A DNA stretch of 64,000 nucleotides, taken from contig CAWHLA010000010.1 of assembly GCA_963830065.1 (NCBI GenBank), positions 124,001-188,000 on the forward strand. Direction: 5' to 3'. Below the pieces are notes generated by a model, which saw only the letters and a list, made by a program, of their open reading frames with translations, was not told the DNA's origin and ran no database searches. This DNA comes from JACCZR01 sp963830065 (GTDB taxonomy: Bacteria > Actinomycetota > Thermoleophilia > Solirubrobacterales > Thermoleophilaceae). How positions within the stretch are numbered: the first letter of the stretch is position 1; every line of letters begins with the position of its first letter. Shown piece by piece: positions 1 to 9,471 of this stretch. The position numbers and the translations under genes were made by a program.

Positions 1-1233
1 GCCTCGCGCTACAAGCCGGCCTGGATCGCCGGCACCACGGCTCTTTCCGCGGCCAAGATCCTGGAGAACATGGAGATCGGCCACAACGTGATGCACGGCC
101 AGTGGGACTGGATGAACGATCCCAAGATCCACTCCTCGACTTGGGACTGGGACACCGCCTCCACCAAGGAGGCCTGGAAGCACTCCCACAACTACATCCA
201 CCACACCTACACGAACATCCGCGGCAAGGACAAGGACCTCGGCTACGAGATCATGCGGATCGACCCGCACCAGAAGTGGCACCCGGTCTATCTCCTCCAG
301 CCGGCCTACAACGCGCTGCTGATGCTCTTGTTCGAGTGGGGCGTGGCCTTCCACGACATGGACCTCGAGGCCGTGCGTGCCGGCGAGAAGTCGCAGAAGG
401 AGGTCCTCAAGGACCTCAAGGGCATCGCCGGCAAGGCCCGGTTGCAGATCCAGAAGGACTACATCGCTTGGCCGCTCATCAGCGCCCTTGCGATGACGGC
501 CCTCGACGTCGCCCTCAACGCCAAGGAGCTGGGCGCCGCCGAACGGGGCGGCAGGCTGGGCCGGCTCAAGTCACGGCTCGGCCGGGTGCGCACCAGCCGC
601 ACCGAGCGCATCGTGCAGGACGCGCTGGCGATCGCGGTGCAGAGCGGCGGGCGTCAGTTCAAGTCCACTCTGATCGCCAACGCCATCGCCAACCTGGTCC
701 GCAACGTGTGGTCGCACTCGATCATCTTCTGCGGCCACTTCCCCGACCAGACCTACACCTTCAGCCAGAAGGAGACCGAGGACGAGAGCCGGGGCGCGTG
801 GTACGTGCGCCAGCTCACCGGTGCCGCCAACATCGAGGGCGGCCCGATGTTCCACGTGGCCAGCGGAAACCTCGGCTACCAGGTGGAGCACCACCTCTAC
901 CCGGACATGCCGAGCACGCGCTACGCGGAGATCGCACCGCGCGTGAAGGACATCTGCAAGCGCTACGGGCTGCCCTACAACACGGGCCCCTTCAGCCAGC
1001 AGCTGTACATGGTGCACCGCACGATCGCCCGGCTGGCCTTCCCAGGCGGCGAGCCGCGGCCCAAGCCCGGCCCCTGGCAGGGCGACGGGACCGAACAGCC
1101 ATCATCCTCCAACGGCCACGGCCGCTCGAACGGGAGCACCGGGCCCACGGGCTCGGGTCCCGAGCAGGAGGCCGAGGGCGTGAAGTTCTCGATGCCCTCC
1201 GACGGCAAGGGCGCCGAGGAGGACGCGAGCTAG
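1..1233 (+). CDS. Fatty acid desaturase (5' end outside window)
   Basis: Membrane di-iron desaturase that inserts a double bond into an acyl chain. The frame is open from base 1, so the N-terminus lies upstream; the first in-window ATG is at 70. Three histidine clusters are visible counting from that ATG: HNVMH at residues 5-9, HNYIHH at 40-45 and QVEHH at 271-275, the standard arrangement of the PF00487 family, with a hydrophobic stretch between boxes 2 and 3. The sequence around box 1 (GHNVMHGQWDWM) resembles actinobacterial acyl-CoA/acyl-lipid desaturases. The C-terminal ~60 residues are Gly/Ser/Pro-rich and probably disordered. Substrate and regiospecificity cannot be read from sequence. 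The gene ends 4 bases before the stop of the convergent SDR gene. Confidence 0.93.
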   Translation, partial: ASRYKPAWIAGTTALSAAKILENMEIGHNVMHGQWDWMNDPKIHSSTWDWDTASTKEAWKHSHNYIHHTYTNIRGKDKDLGYEIMRIDPHQKWHPVYLLQPAYNALLMLLFEWGVAFHDMDLEAVRAGEKSQKEVLKDLKGIAGKARLQIQKDYIAWPLISALAMTALDVALNAKELGAAERGGRLGRLKSRLGRVRTSRTERIVQDALAIAVQSGGRQFKSTLIANAIANLVRNVWSHSIIFCGHFPDQTYTFSQKETEDESRGAWYVRQLTGAANIEGGPMFHVASGNLGYQVEHHLYPDMPSTRYAEIAPRVKDICKRYGLPYNTGPFSQQLYMVHRTIARLAFPGGEPRPKPGPWQGDGTEQPSSSNGHGRSNGSTGPTGSGPEQEAEGVKFSMPSDGKGAEEDAS

Positions 1234-1237
1234 ACGA

Positions 1238-1930
1238 TCAGATCGGCTGGGTGACCGGGCGGACGAGGACCTCGTTGACGTCCACGTGAGCCGGCTGCGA
1301 CAGCGCGTACATGATTGCGCGGGCGATGTCGTCGGCCTCCAGGGCGTTGTCGGGCCGGTTCTCGAAGAACTCCGTGTCCACCATGCCCGGCTCGATCAGC
1401 GTGACCTTGATCGGCGTGTCGGCGATCTCCGCCCGTAGGCCCTCTCCCATGGCCGTGACCGCGAACTTGGTGGCCGCGTAGAGGGAGCCGGGCAGCGCGC
1501 GCCGGCCCGCGACCGAGCTCATCAACAGCACGTGGCCTGAGTTCCGCTCGCGGAAGTGGCCCAGCGCCGCGCGGATCGAGTAGGCGGCGCCCAGCACGTT
1601 GGTGTCCACCATCGCCTTCCAGTGCTCGACCGACTCCTCGAGGAAGCCGCGCTTGGCCCCGAAGCCGGCGTTGGCCAGGAACGCGTCGAGGCGGCCGAAG
1701 CGTTCGACGGCGGCGCGCACGGCGTTCTCCTGGTCGTCGAACGAGGTCACGTCGCAGTGCAGGGCGACGGCGTGGTCGTCGCCGCCCAGCTCGGAGGCCA
1801 GGTCGGCGAGCCGATCTTCGCGGCGGGCGGTCAGAACCACCCGCCAGCCGGCATCGACAGCGTGACGGGCGGTGGCGGCGCCGATGCCGCTGCTGGCGCC
1901 GGTGATTAGCAAGACGGGCGAGTCGGACAT
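1238..1930 (-). CDS. SDR family NAD(P)-dependent oxidoreductase
   Basis: Classical short-chain dehydrogenase/reductase of 230 residues. The N-terminal nucleotide-binding motif TGASSGIG is at about residues 10-17, followed by an Arg-rich stretch after beta-2 (TARREDR) that favours NADP(H). NAG is present in the central strand, and the catalytic Ser (SSVAG) and YAATK pair are in the second half. The length is normal for the family. The substrate is unknown; the convergent partner is a fatty acid desaturase, which suggests but does not prove a lipid role. The start ATG at 1930 is followed by a clean family N-terminus. It is divergent from the next plus-strand gene with only about 27 bases between them, so both promoters must lie within or overlap coding sequence. 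Confidence 0.93.
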   Translation of the reverse strand: MSDSPVLLITGASSGIGAATARHAVDAGWRVVLTARREDRLADLASELGGDDHAVALHCDVTSFDDQENAVRAAVERFGRLDAFLANAGFGAKRGFLEESVEHWKAMVDTNVLGAAYSIRAALGHFRERNSGHVLLMSSVAGRRALPGSLYAATKFAVTAMGEGLRAEIADTPIKVTLIEPGMVDTEFFENRPDNALEADDIARAIMYALSQPAHVDVNEVLVRPVTQPI

Positions 1931-1957
1931 GGTCAGAGCGTTCTAGCAGGGGATAGG

Positions 1958-2947
1958 GTGCCCGCCGTGCCAGAGGACCTCTTCGCGCCCCGCTTTCCCG
2001 CGCTGGGGCCCGGCGACGGCGGCTACGAGAGCTACTACCTCAAGGCCGCTCATCCCAGCGAGCCCAAGGCGGTGTGGGTCCGCCACACCGTCCACAAGCG
2101 GCCCGGAGCCGAGCCCACGGGATCGCTGTGGCTCACGCTGTTCGACCGCGAGACCGGCCCCCCGGTGGCGATCAAGCAGACGCTTGCCGGTGCGCGTGGC
2201 GGCGACGGCGAGCTGCTGCGCATCGGCAACGCCCGCTTCGGGCGCGGCGAGGCCAGCGCCCACGTCGAGGTGGGCGGGCGCGAGGGCGGCTGGGACCTGC
2301 GCTTCCAAACCGCCGAACAGCCGCTGAACCACCTCCCGCGGGGGTGGATGTACTCCGCGCCTCTGCCCAAGACCAAGCTGCTCACGCCACTGCCGGCCGC
2401 GCGTTTTTCCGGCAGCGTGGACCTCGACGGGACCGAGCTGACCCTGGACGGCTGGACCGGCATGGTGGGACACAACTGGGGCGCCGAGCACGCCGAGCGC
2501 TGGATCTGGCTGCACGCCTCGGGTTTCGAGGGCCGATCCGAGGACACGTGGCTCGACCTGGGCATCGGCCGCATCAAGGTCGGCCGGGCGACCCTCCCCT
2601 GGATTGCCAACGGAGCGCTGTCGCTGGACGGGGAGCGCCACGCCCTGGGGGGCCCGGGCCGGGTGCGGCAGACGAAAATCGAGGAGACTCCCACCGGTGC
2701 GCGCTTTGCGATCAAGGGCGCGGGCGTGAGCGTCAAGGGGACGGTGTCGGCCCCGAAGGACGCCTTCGTGGGCTGGGTCTACGCCGACCCCGACGGCTCC
2801 GAGCACCACACGGTGAACTGTTCGGTGGCCGACGTCGAGCTGGTGGCCGGTGGGACCACGCTCCGGGCACCCGCCGGCGCGGTGTACGAGCTGGGGATGC
2901 GCGAACGCGACCACGGGATGGCGATTCAGCCCTACGCGGACGGCTGA
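1958..2947 (+). CDS. CrtC/AttH-like lipocalin-fold protein
   Basis: Soluble protein of about 329 residues without a signal peptide. The central segment GWTGMVGHNWGAEHAERW (about residue 165-185) and the two-lobed beta-rich composition resemble the hydroxyneurosporene synthase (CrtC)/AttH lipocalin-like group, which act on or bind isoprenoid/lipid substrates; this is a recognition by pattern, not an assignment of reaction. GTG at 1958 is used; another GTG at 1967 would remove three residues. The stop overlaps the next start as TGATG, so it is translationally coupled to the GT-C gene downstream and is the first gene of the long glycan operon. It could alternatively be an unrelated DUF family. 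Confidence 0.6.
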   Translation: MPAVPEDLFAPRFPALGPGDGGYESYYLKAAHPSEPKAVWVRHTVHKRPGAEPTGSLWLTLFDRETGPPVAIKQTLAGARGGDGELLRIGNARFGRGEASAHVEVGGREGGWDLRFQTAEQPLNHLPRGWMYSAPLPKTKLLTPLPAARFSGSVDLDGTELTLDGWTGMVGHNWGAEHAERWIWLHASGFEGRSEDTWLDLGIGRIKVGRATLPWIANGALSLDGERHALGGPGRVRQTKIEETPTGARFAIKGAGVSVKGTVSAPKDAFVGWVYADPDGSEHHTVNCSVADVELVAGGTTLRAPAGAVYELGMRERDHGMAIQPYADG

Positions 2948-4473
2948 TGGCCCGCTGGGCGTCCAGGCTGCATCGCGACTCCGCGCGCCTGCTCGCGGTC
3001 TGGGTGTTCGTTTTCGCCTTCGGGCTGTTTGCGGGCACGCAGGGCCCGCGACTGGTGGGCTACGAGCCCGAGTCGGCGGCGGTGGCGGAGGGCGTCGCAC
3101 GCACGGGCGACTTCGTGGTGCTCGACGACTCCCCGCTGCGCCAGCGGCAGGGCGTGGCCGGCAAGGACGGGAAGCAGGTCGGTCGCGCCGGGCTCCCGCA
3201 GGCCCTGTTCGAGGTGCCCTTCTACTCGGCCGGCGCCGCCCTCGACGGCGTGAGCGAAGGCGGAGACGACTCCTTCTGGCGCCGCTGGACCGTGCTCTTC
3301 TACAACCCGTTCGTGGGCGCGCTGGGCTGCGCGCTGTTCTTCCTCATCGCCCTCCGCCTCACCGGCAGCCGGGGGTGGGCGGTGACGCTCGCGGGCCTGT
3401 TCGCCCTGGGCAGCCTGGCCTGGCCCTACGCGAAGATGGGCATGGAGACGACGCTCACGCTGGGCATGCTGCTCACGTTCTTCGGGGCGTTGAAGGCGCG
3501 CGACACCAAGCAGGTGAGCGCGTACGCCCTGGCCGGGATCGGCGCGGGGATCGCCGTGGCGGCGAAGCCCTACGCGTTCCCCGCGGTGGTGGCCGTCATG
3601 TTGTTGCTGCTGCCGCTCAAGCCGCCCCGGCCGAAGGCGATCGCGGCCGCGGCGGTGCCCTTCGCGCTGTGGATCGTGGCCATGCTCTGGTTCAACTGGG
3701 TGAGGACCGGATCGATCACCACCACGGGCAACACCGAGTACGAGGTGGCGCTGTCGGCTCCGTTCAACCTGGTGGGCTACTTCTTCAGCCCGGGCAAGGG
3801 GCTGATCTTCTACTCGCCGCTGGTGGTGCTCGGCGCGCTGGGCCTGGCGGGGCTGTGGCGGGCCGACCGGCGCTTTGCGCAGGCGCTTCTTCTGGCGCTG
3901 GGCCTGACCACCCTGGCGGTCGGCATCACGCCCTTCGGGGGCGAGGAGACCTGGGGGCCGCGCTACCTGGTCCCGGTGGCATGGTTGCTGCTGCTCCCGA
4001 TCCCGTGGTTCGCCACCACCAAGCGCAGGCGCCAGGCGCTCGGAGCAGTGGCCGTGGTGGCCGTCGCCGTGCAGGTGGTGGCGGTGGCTGCGCCGTACGA
4101 CCACATCATGAAGACGGCGCCCCCGGTGGTGGGGAGCAAGGTCTACAACTACCAACCGGGCGGCTTTCCCTACATCGTCCCCCTGGGCGACGACACCGTC
4201 CGGTGGATCCCGCAGCTCTCGCCGATAGTCATCCAGGGCGCGATGGTGACCTCCCGCTTCGGCGAGGCGGTCGGGGCGCCGCCCATCACCTACGCCTACC
4301 GGCCGCACCGCGGTATCGCGAGGAAGGTCACCTTCGAGGGGGACCGGACCACCCGCTTCGACGTGTGGTGGCGTGAGGGTGGCGCGCGGCGGCTGCTGGC
4401 GCCTCTGCTGATCCTGTCCGCGCTGCTCGCGGCGGCGGTGCTCGTGAGCAGCGTGCGCCCCGCCCGCGCCTGA
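2947..4473 (+). CDS. Polytopic membrane protein, GT-C glycosyltransferase-like
   Basis: 508-residue membrane protein with an N-terminal hydrophobic helix (about residues 13-35), a large loop, then roughly ten further hydrophobic segments and a final C-terminal helix before an Arg-rich end. This layout (first helix, extracytoplasmic loop, helix bundle) is that of GT-C lipid-phospho-sugar glycosyltransferases/PMT-like proteins, though I see no unambiguous DE/DD pair in the first loop. It is coupled on both sides by TGATG overlaps to the lipocalin-like gene and the two-domain glycosyltransferase, so it belongs to the glycan operon. The role is inferred from topology and neighbours. The start at 2947 is chosen because it overlaps the upstream stop and gives the hydrophobic N-terminus. 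Confidence 0.7.
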   Translation: MARWASRLHRDSARLLAVWVFVFAFGLFAGTQGPRLVGYEPESAAVAEGVARTGDFVVLDDSPLRQRQGVAGKDGKQVGRAGLPQALFEVPFYSAGAALDGVSEGGDDSFWRRWTVLFYNPFVGALGCALFFLIALRLTGSRGWAVTLAGLFALGSLAWPYAKMGMETTLTLGMLLTFFGALKARDTKQVSAYALAGIGAGIAVAAKPYAFPAVVAVMLLLLPLKPPRPKAIAAAAVPFALWIVAMLWFNWVRTGSITTTGNTEYEVALSAPFNLVGYFFSPGKGLIFYSPLVVLGALGLAGLWRADRRFAQALLLALGLTTLAVGITPFGGEETWGPRYLVPVAWLLLLPIPWFATTKRRRQALGAVAVVAVAVQVVAVAAPYDHIMKTAPPVVGSKVYNYQPGGFPYIVPLGDDTVRWIPQLSPIVIQGAMVTSRFGEAVGAPPITYAYRPHRGIARKVTFEGDRTTRFDVWWREGGARRLLAPLLILSALLAAAVLVSSVRPARA

Positions 4474-7148
4474 TGGCCCCGCTGCGCGTCAGCCTCGACG
4501 CGCCGCTCCCGCCCTCATTGCGGGTGGGAGCCGGCACCGCCCTGTTCGTCGGCGGCTGGTGCCTGTCGCCGGACGCGCGGATCCAGTCGCTCCAGCTCGT
4601 GGTCGACGGGGAGGCCCAGCCGGTGGCCGCGCAGGGCATGCCCCGCTTGGACGTCTTCCGCGCCCTGCACCCGGGGGTGGACCCGTTCGCGCTGCCGCCG
4701 GGCACCGACCCCGGGTCCGAGGACCCGCTGCTGCAGGGGTACCGCAGCGGCTTCTGGGGGATCGCCCGGGTGATCGCATCAGGGGAGTCCGTCCAGCTCT
4801 CGTTGCGGGCCGGCCTGGAAGGAGGGGGGCAAGCGGAAGCGGAGCTGGCCCGGATCGAGGTGGAAGACGCCCCCGAGCCGGTGCCTGCGCCGGCGCGCGA
4901 GGCGGCGACAGGCCCGCTGGTGGGCGTCGCCATGGCCACCTACGACCCGCCGCAGGAGCTGCTGGAGCGCCAGCTGGAGTCGATCCGCGAGCAGACCCAC
5001 GGCAACTGGGTGTGCGTGATCAGTGACGACTGCTCCAGCCCCGAGCGGTTCGCGGCCATCGAGCGCGCGATCGAGGGGGACGACCGCTTCGTGCTGTCTC
5101 GGTCGCCACGCCGGCTCGGCTTCTACGCGAACTTCGAGCGCGCGCTGTCCCTGGTGCCGGTCGAGGCCGATTACGTGGCCCTCGCCGACCAGGACGACCG
5201 TTGGCGCCCGGACAAGCTCGAGGTGCTGCTCGGGGCGCTGGGGAACGCGCAGCTGGTCTACAGCGACGCCCGGGTGGTCGACACCTCCGGCACGGTCATC
5301 CAGGACAGCTACTGGGTGGCCCGCGGGAACGACCACGCCGACCTCACGTCGCTCATGGTCGCCAACGCCGTCACCGGCGCGGCCTCGCTGTTCGGCCGCC
5401 GGCTGCTGGACGACGTTCTCCCGTTTCCGCCCGGCCAATTCGCGCACTTCCACGACCACTGGATCGCGGTCACGGCCCGGTCGCTCGGCGAGGTCGCCTT
5501 CGTCGATCGTCCGCTGTACGACTACGTGCAGCACGGCCAGGCCTCGCTGGGACACGCCGCGGCCAACCGGATGACCAGCCTCCGCGCGCGAGCCGGCGGC
5601 CTGCGCCGCGACCCGCGGGACCGGGTGCGCAAGTGGCGGATGCACTACTTCGTGGACGTCTGCCGGCTCGCCCAGTTCGCCACCGTCCTGGACATGCGCT
5701 GTGGTGAGCGGATGACCGCGGACGACCGTAGGGCCCTGCGGCGGTTCACCGCCCCGTCCTCCGGCGACGTGGCGCGGCTGGCGGCCCGGGGCGCCCGCGA
5801 GCTGCTGCGCCGCCGGCCCCGGACCCTCGGGGCGGAGTGGATGCTCTTCTACGCGCTGGCCTGGCGGCGGGCGCTGGGGGCCAGCGCCAGCGAGCGCCCG
5901 CGGAGGCGCCTGCGCCTGGACGCCGTTCCCCCGCCCGACCTCGCGCCGCGGCCCGGGCGCGCGGTGCCCGACGCGGAGGGGCCTCGCACCGTGGCCGACA
6001 AGATCGCCCCGCTGACCCTGGCCGTGTCCGACGACGCGCCCGCCCGGGTCAACGTCCTGATCCCCACGGTGGACCTGGAGCACCTGTTCGGCGGCTACAT
6101 CGCCAAGTTCAACCTGGCGCTGAGGCTGGCCGAGCGCGGCCACCGCGTGCGGCTGGTGACCACCGACCCGGTGGGCCCGCTTCCGGGCGCATGGAAGCAG
6201 CAGGTGGAGGGCTACGCGGGACTGGAAGGGCTGTTCGAGCGAGTGGAGGTGGCGTTCGGCCGCGAGGCGGCGGGGCTGGAGGCCAGCCGCTCCGACCGCT
6301 TCGTGGCCACCGCCTGGTGGACTGCCCACGTGGCCCACCACGCCGCGGAGTCGATCGGCGCGGACGGGTTCCTCTACCTGATCCAGGAGTACGAGCCGGT
6401 GACCTTCCCGATGGGCACCTGGGCGGCGCTGGCCGAGGAGTCGTACACCTTCCCGCACCGCGCGCTGTACTCCACCGACCTGCTGCGGGACTGGTTTCGC
6501 GAGCGGGGCATCGGAGTCCACTCCGAGGGCGACTCGGCCGCCTTCGAGAACGCGATCACCGGCGTCGAGCCCCCGTCGGCCGCGAAGCTCGCGCGACGCG
6601 CCGGGCGCCGGCTTCTGTTCTACGCCCGCCCCGAGGCCCACGCCGCGCGCAACATGTTCGAGCTGGGGGTTCTGGGCCTCGGCCGCGCGCTGGAGACGGG
6701 CGCCCTCGGCGGCGACTGGGAGCTGAACGGCATCGGCTCGCTCGGGGCGCAGCGCACGATCGACCTGGGCGGTCGCGGCACGCTGCGCCTTCAGCCACGC
6801 GCGGGCCAGAGCGGGTACGCGCGGATGCTCGGCGAGCATGACGTGGGGCTGGCGCTCATGTACACGCCGCACCCGAGCCTGGTGCCGCTGGAGATGGCCT
6901 CGGCGGGGATGAGCACGGTGACCAACCGGTTCGAGACGAAGACCCCGGAGCGCCTCGCCGAGATCTCGCCGAACCTGATCGCCGCCGAGCCGACCGTGGA
7001 CGGCGTCGGGGAGGCGATCGGGCGGGCGGTGGCGCGGGCCGAGGACTTCGAGGCGCGCGCGCAGGGCGCCCGCATGGACTGGAGCCGCGACTGGCGCCGG
7101 TCCTTCGACGACCCGCTGCTGGAGCGGATCGAGGCGCTGCTTGGCTGA
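4473..7148 (+). CDS. Two-domain glycosyltransferase: GT2 + WsaF-like GT4
   Basis: 891 residues holding two catalytic modules. Residues ~1-130 form a beta-rich region. From ~150 comes a GT2 domain: ATYDPP near the start, SDDCSS for nucleotide binding, ADQDDRW as the DXD metal site, and a downstream HDHW acceptor motif. After a basic linker, residues ~525-885 resemble the WsaF rhamnosyltransferase family: VNVLIPTVD opening, IQEYEPVTFPMG, and a GT-B C-lobe with RPEAHAARNMFELG and an E near HPSLVPLEMAS. WsaF builds a polyrhamnan S-layer glycan in Geobacillus, so a chain-extending role is plausible. The polypeptide may add two alternating sugars. It starts in a TGATG overlap and the next gene starts 8 bases before its stop. 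Confidence 0.85.
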   Translation: MAPLRVSLDAPLPPSLRVGAGTALFVGGWCLSPDARIQSLQLVVDGEAQPVAAQGMPRLDVFRALHPGVDPFALPPGTDPGSEDPLLQGYRSGFWGIARVIASGESVQLSLRAGLEGGGQAEAELARIEVEDAPEPVPAPAREAATGPLVGVAMATYDPPQELLERQLESIREQTHGNWVCVISDDCSSPERFAAIERAIEGDDRFVLSRSPRRLGFYANFERALSLVPVEADYVALADQDDRWRPDKLEVLLGALGNAQLVYSDARVVDTSGTVIQDSYWVARGNDHADLTSLMVANAVTGAASLFGRRLLDDVLPFPPGQFAHFHDHWIAVTARSLGEVAFVDRPLYDYVQHGQASLGHAAANRMTSLRARAGGLRRDPRDRVRKWRMHYFVDVCRLAQFATVLDMRCGERMTADDRRALRRFTAPSSGDVARLAARGARELLRRRPRTLGAEWMLFYALAWRRALGASASERPRRRLRLDAVPPPDLAPRPGRAVPDAEGPRTVADKIAPLTLAVSDDAPARVNVLIPTVDLEHLFGGYIAKFNLALRLAERGHRVRLVTTDPVGPLPGAWKQQVEGYAGLEGLFERVEVAFGREAAGLEASRSDRFVATAWWTAHVAHHAAESIGADGFLYLIQEYEPVTFPMGTWAALAEESYTFPHRALYSTDLLRDWFRERGIGVHSEGDSAAFENAITGVEPPSAAKLARRAGRRLLFYARPEAHAARNMFELGVLGLGRALETGALGGDWELNGIGSLGAQRTIDLGGRGTLRLQPRAGQSGYARMLGEHDVGLALMYTPHPSLVPLEMASAGMSTVTNRFETKTPERLAEISPNLIAAEPTVDGVGEAIGRAVARAEDFEARAQGARMDWSRDWRRSFDDPLLERIEALLG

Positions 7149-9471
7149 TCGCCTCGCGCGGGCCGCTCCGTTGTTGGTCGGGGTCCTACTGGCGGTGGTG
7201 CTGTTCGCCCCGGCCACGCTGGGCGGGAAGGTGCTCTCCGCCGGCGACCTGCCGCTGTACGCCCCTCCGTTCGACCCCCAGGCGGCGCCGGCCGAGCCGC
7301 AGAACGAGCTGCAGTTCGATTCCGCCTACGTGTTCGAGCCCGACGGGCTGGAGGTCCGCGAGGCGCTGCGCGAGGGGCGGTTGCCGCTGTGGACGCGCCA
7401 CCAGTCGGCCGGGCGGCCACTGCTGGCCGCCCAGCAGAGCGCGCCGCTGTACCCGCTCACGTGGCTGGGCGTGGTGTTCCCGTACTTCGAGGCCCAGGTC
7501 TGGATCGCGGTGCTCAAGCTCGCGCTGGCCGCGCTGGGCGCGGCGTTGCTGGGCCGGGCGCTGGGCCTGGGGCGGGGCGCGGCTCTGCTCGCCGGCGTCT
7601 CGTTCGGCTTCGGCACCTACCTGACCGACTGGCTGCTGCACCCACATTCGAACGCCTACGTGTTCCTGCCCTTCCTGCTGCTCGCCGCCGAGCGCCTGTG
7701 CCGCTCGGGAAGCGCGCGCGCGGCGGCTGGGCTGGCGGGGCTGCTCGGCCTGGCGTTCCTGAGCGGCCAGCCTGAGAGCGCCTTCATCGTCGGCGTGCCC
7801 ACCGCGGCCTGGATCGCGTGGCGGGCGGAGTCGGTGCGCACGGCGGCCATCGGGGCGGCCGCGGCGGTACTGGCGCTGGGTGTGGGCGCCGTGATGGTGA
7901 TCCCGTTCGTGGAGGCGCTGGGGCAGTCGTTCGACGCCTCGCGGTCCCAGGACGCGCTCCCGGGGCGCAGCGTGCTCAGCATGTTCTTCCCCGACTTCTG
8001 GGGCCGTCCCGACCGGCTCGAGATACGCGGTCCCTCGAACTTCACCGAGCGCACGCTCTACGTGGGCGTGCTGCCGCTGCTGCTGGCGGGAGCCGGCCTG
8101 GTGGTACGCCGGCCGCGGGGGCCGCAGCTGTTCTTCGCCGTCCTGACCGTCGTAGCACTCCTCCTGGCGCTCGACACCGGCCCGGTGGCCTCGCTGGTCA
8201 GGGGGCTGCCGGTGCTCGACGCCATGAACCTCAACCGCCTGCTCGTGCTGGCCTCGCTCGGCCTGGCGATGCTGGCGGGATTCGGCCTCCAGCTCCTGTT
8301 GGACGGAGACCGCTTCGAGCGGCGGCGGATGCTGATCGCCGCACTCGCGCTCGCCGCCCTGCCCGTCCTGGCCGTGCTCGTTGCGCACCCGTCCTGGCTG
8401 GGAGACCTGCAGCTGGGCGTCAACCGTCTACTGGGCCGCGACGACGCGAACCTCGGCGTGTCGCTGCCCCTGTCCTCGGTGCTGCGCTGGTCGCTGGTGG
8501 GGGCCGTGGCGCTGGCCCTGATCGCGTGGGCGGCGCTGCGCCCCGGGCGCCCGTTGGCGTTCACTGCGCTGGCGGTCTGCCTGGTGGCCGCCGACCTGCT
8601 GGTGGTGGCCTGGGGCGTCAACCCCCTGATCCCCAAGGATCAGGCCGAGCCCGCGGTGCCGCCGCCCGTCGAAGTGCTCAGCAGGCTCAGCTCAGACGGC
8701 CGGAGGATGGTGGGCGTGGGCGGCATCACCCCCAACACCGCATCGCGTTGGGGCCTGGAGGACGCTCGCGGGCACGAGCAGCCGCGGGTGGAGCGCACAA
8801 CGAGGCTGTGGCGGGCGCTGGGCGGAGGCCTGGGGGAGGGCACCGAGGCGGTGGACGTCGCCGATCCCGGCACACCTCGCCTGCTGGACCAGTTCGGGAT
8901 CGGCGCCGTGCTGACCAATCGGCTCGCGGCGGCCGCGCCCCGGGTAAGGGAGCGTTTGGGGGACGGCGTGGCGCTCAGCGGGCCCGATGGCGTGGTCATC
9001 GCCCGCGACGACCCGCTTCCGCGCGCGTTCGTGGCCTACCGATGGCGGACCGCGCCCGGGCTCGAGCGCTCGCTCGCGGCCGTGAGGGCCGCGCCCCGTG
9101 ACGAGCCGGTGATCGAGGGGGCCGGTCGGACGCCGAGCCAGGCGCCGCCGCCCGTCACGCCCGCACGCGTCATCGAGAACGGCGACACCGAGGTGCGTGT
9201 CGCGGTGAACGCGCGCGCGCCAGGCCAACTGGTGCTGCTCGACACCTTCTACCCCGGATGGAAGGCGGAGGTGAACGGCCGCGAGGCGACGATCCGCCCG
9301 GCCAACGCCGCCTTCCGCTCTGTGGCCGTGCCGCGCGGCCGCAGCGAGGTCCGGTTCAGCTATCGCCCCGCCTCGGCCGTGGTGGGAGGTACGGTCAGCG
9401 TCATCTCACTCGTGGCGCTGGGGGCCCTGACCGTGCTCGGCTACCGTCGCCGCCGATGGTCCCGGCACTAG
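7141..9471 (+). CDS. YfhO-like polytopic membrane protein
   Basis: 776-residue membrane protein: helix 1 at residues ~8-25, a large loop, about a dozen hydrophobic segments to residue ~505, then a ~230-residue extracytoplasmic beta-rich domain and a final helix before RRRRW. Features such as WTRHQSAGRPLLA and PLTWL early on, and the C-terminal LVLLDTFYPGWKAEVNG motif, are typical of the bacterial YfhO family (in Listeria and Bacillus linked to glycosylation of lipoteichoic acid). It therefore probably transfers sugar from a lipid-linked donor outside the membrane. TTG at 7141 is used; it overlaps the preceding gene by 8 bases and gives a natural N-terminus. The next gene begins 16 bases before its stop. 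Confidence 0.82.
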   Translation: MADRLARAAPLLVGVLLAVVLFAPATLGGKVLSAGDLPLYAPPFDPQAAPAEPQNELQFDSAYVFEPDGLEVREALREGRLPLWTRHQSAGRPLLAAQQSAPLYPLTWLGVVFPYFEAQVWIAVLKLALAALGAALLGRALGLGRGAALLAGVSFGFGTYLTDWLLHPHSNAYVFLPFLLLAAERLCRSGSARAAAGLAGLLGLAFLSGQPESAFIVGVPTAAWIAWRAESVRTAAIGAAAAVLALGVGAVMVIPFVEALGQSFDASRSQDALPGRSVLSMFFPDFWGRPDRLEIRGPSNFTERTLYVGVLPLLLAGAGLVVRRPRGPQLFFAVLTVVALLLALDTGPVASLVRGLPVLDAMNLNRLLVLASLGLAMLAGFGLQLLLDGDRFERRRMLIAALALAALPVLAVLVAHPSWLGDLQLGVNRLLGRDDANLGVSLPLSSVLRWSLVGAVALALIAWAALRPGRPLAFTALAVCLVAADLLVVAWGVNPLIPKDQAEPAVPPPVEVLSRLSSDGRRMVGVGGITPNTASRWGLEDARGHEQPRVERTTRLWRALGGGLGEGTEAVDVADPGTPRLLDQFGIGAVLTNRLAAAAPRVRERLGDGVALSGPDGVVIARDDPLPRAFVAYRWRTAPGLERSLAAVRAAPRDEPVIEGAGRTPSQAPPPVTPARVIENGDTEVRVAVNARAPGQLVLLDTFYPGWKAEVNGREATIRPANAAFRSVAVPRGRSEVRFSYRPASAVVGGTVSVISLVALGALTVLGYRRRRWSRH

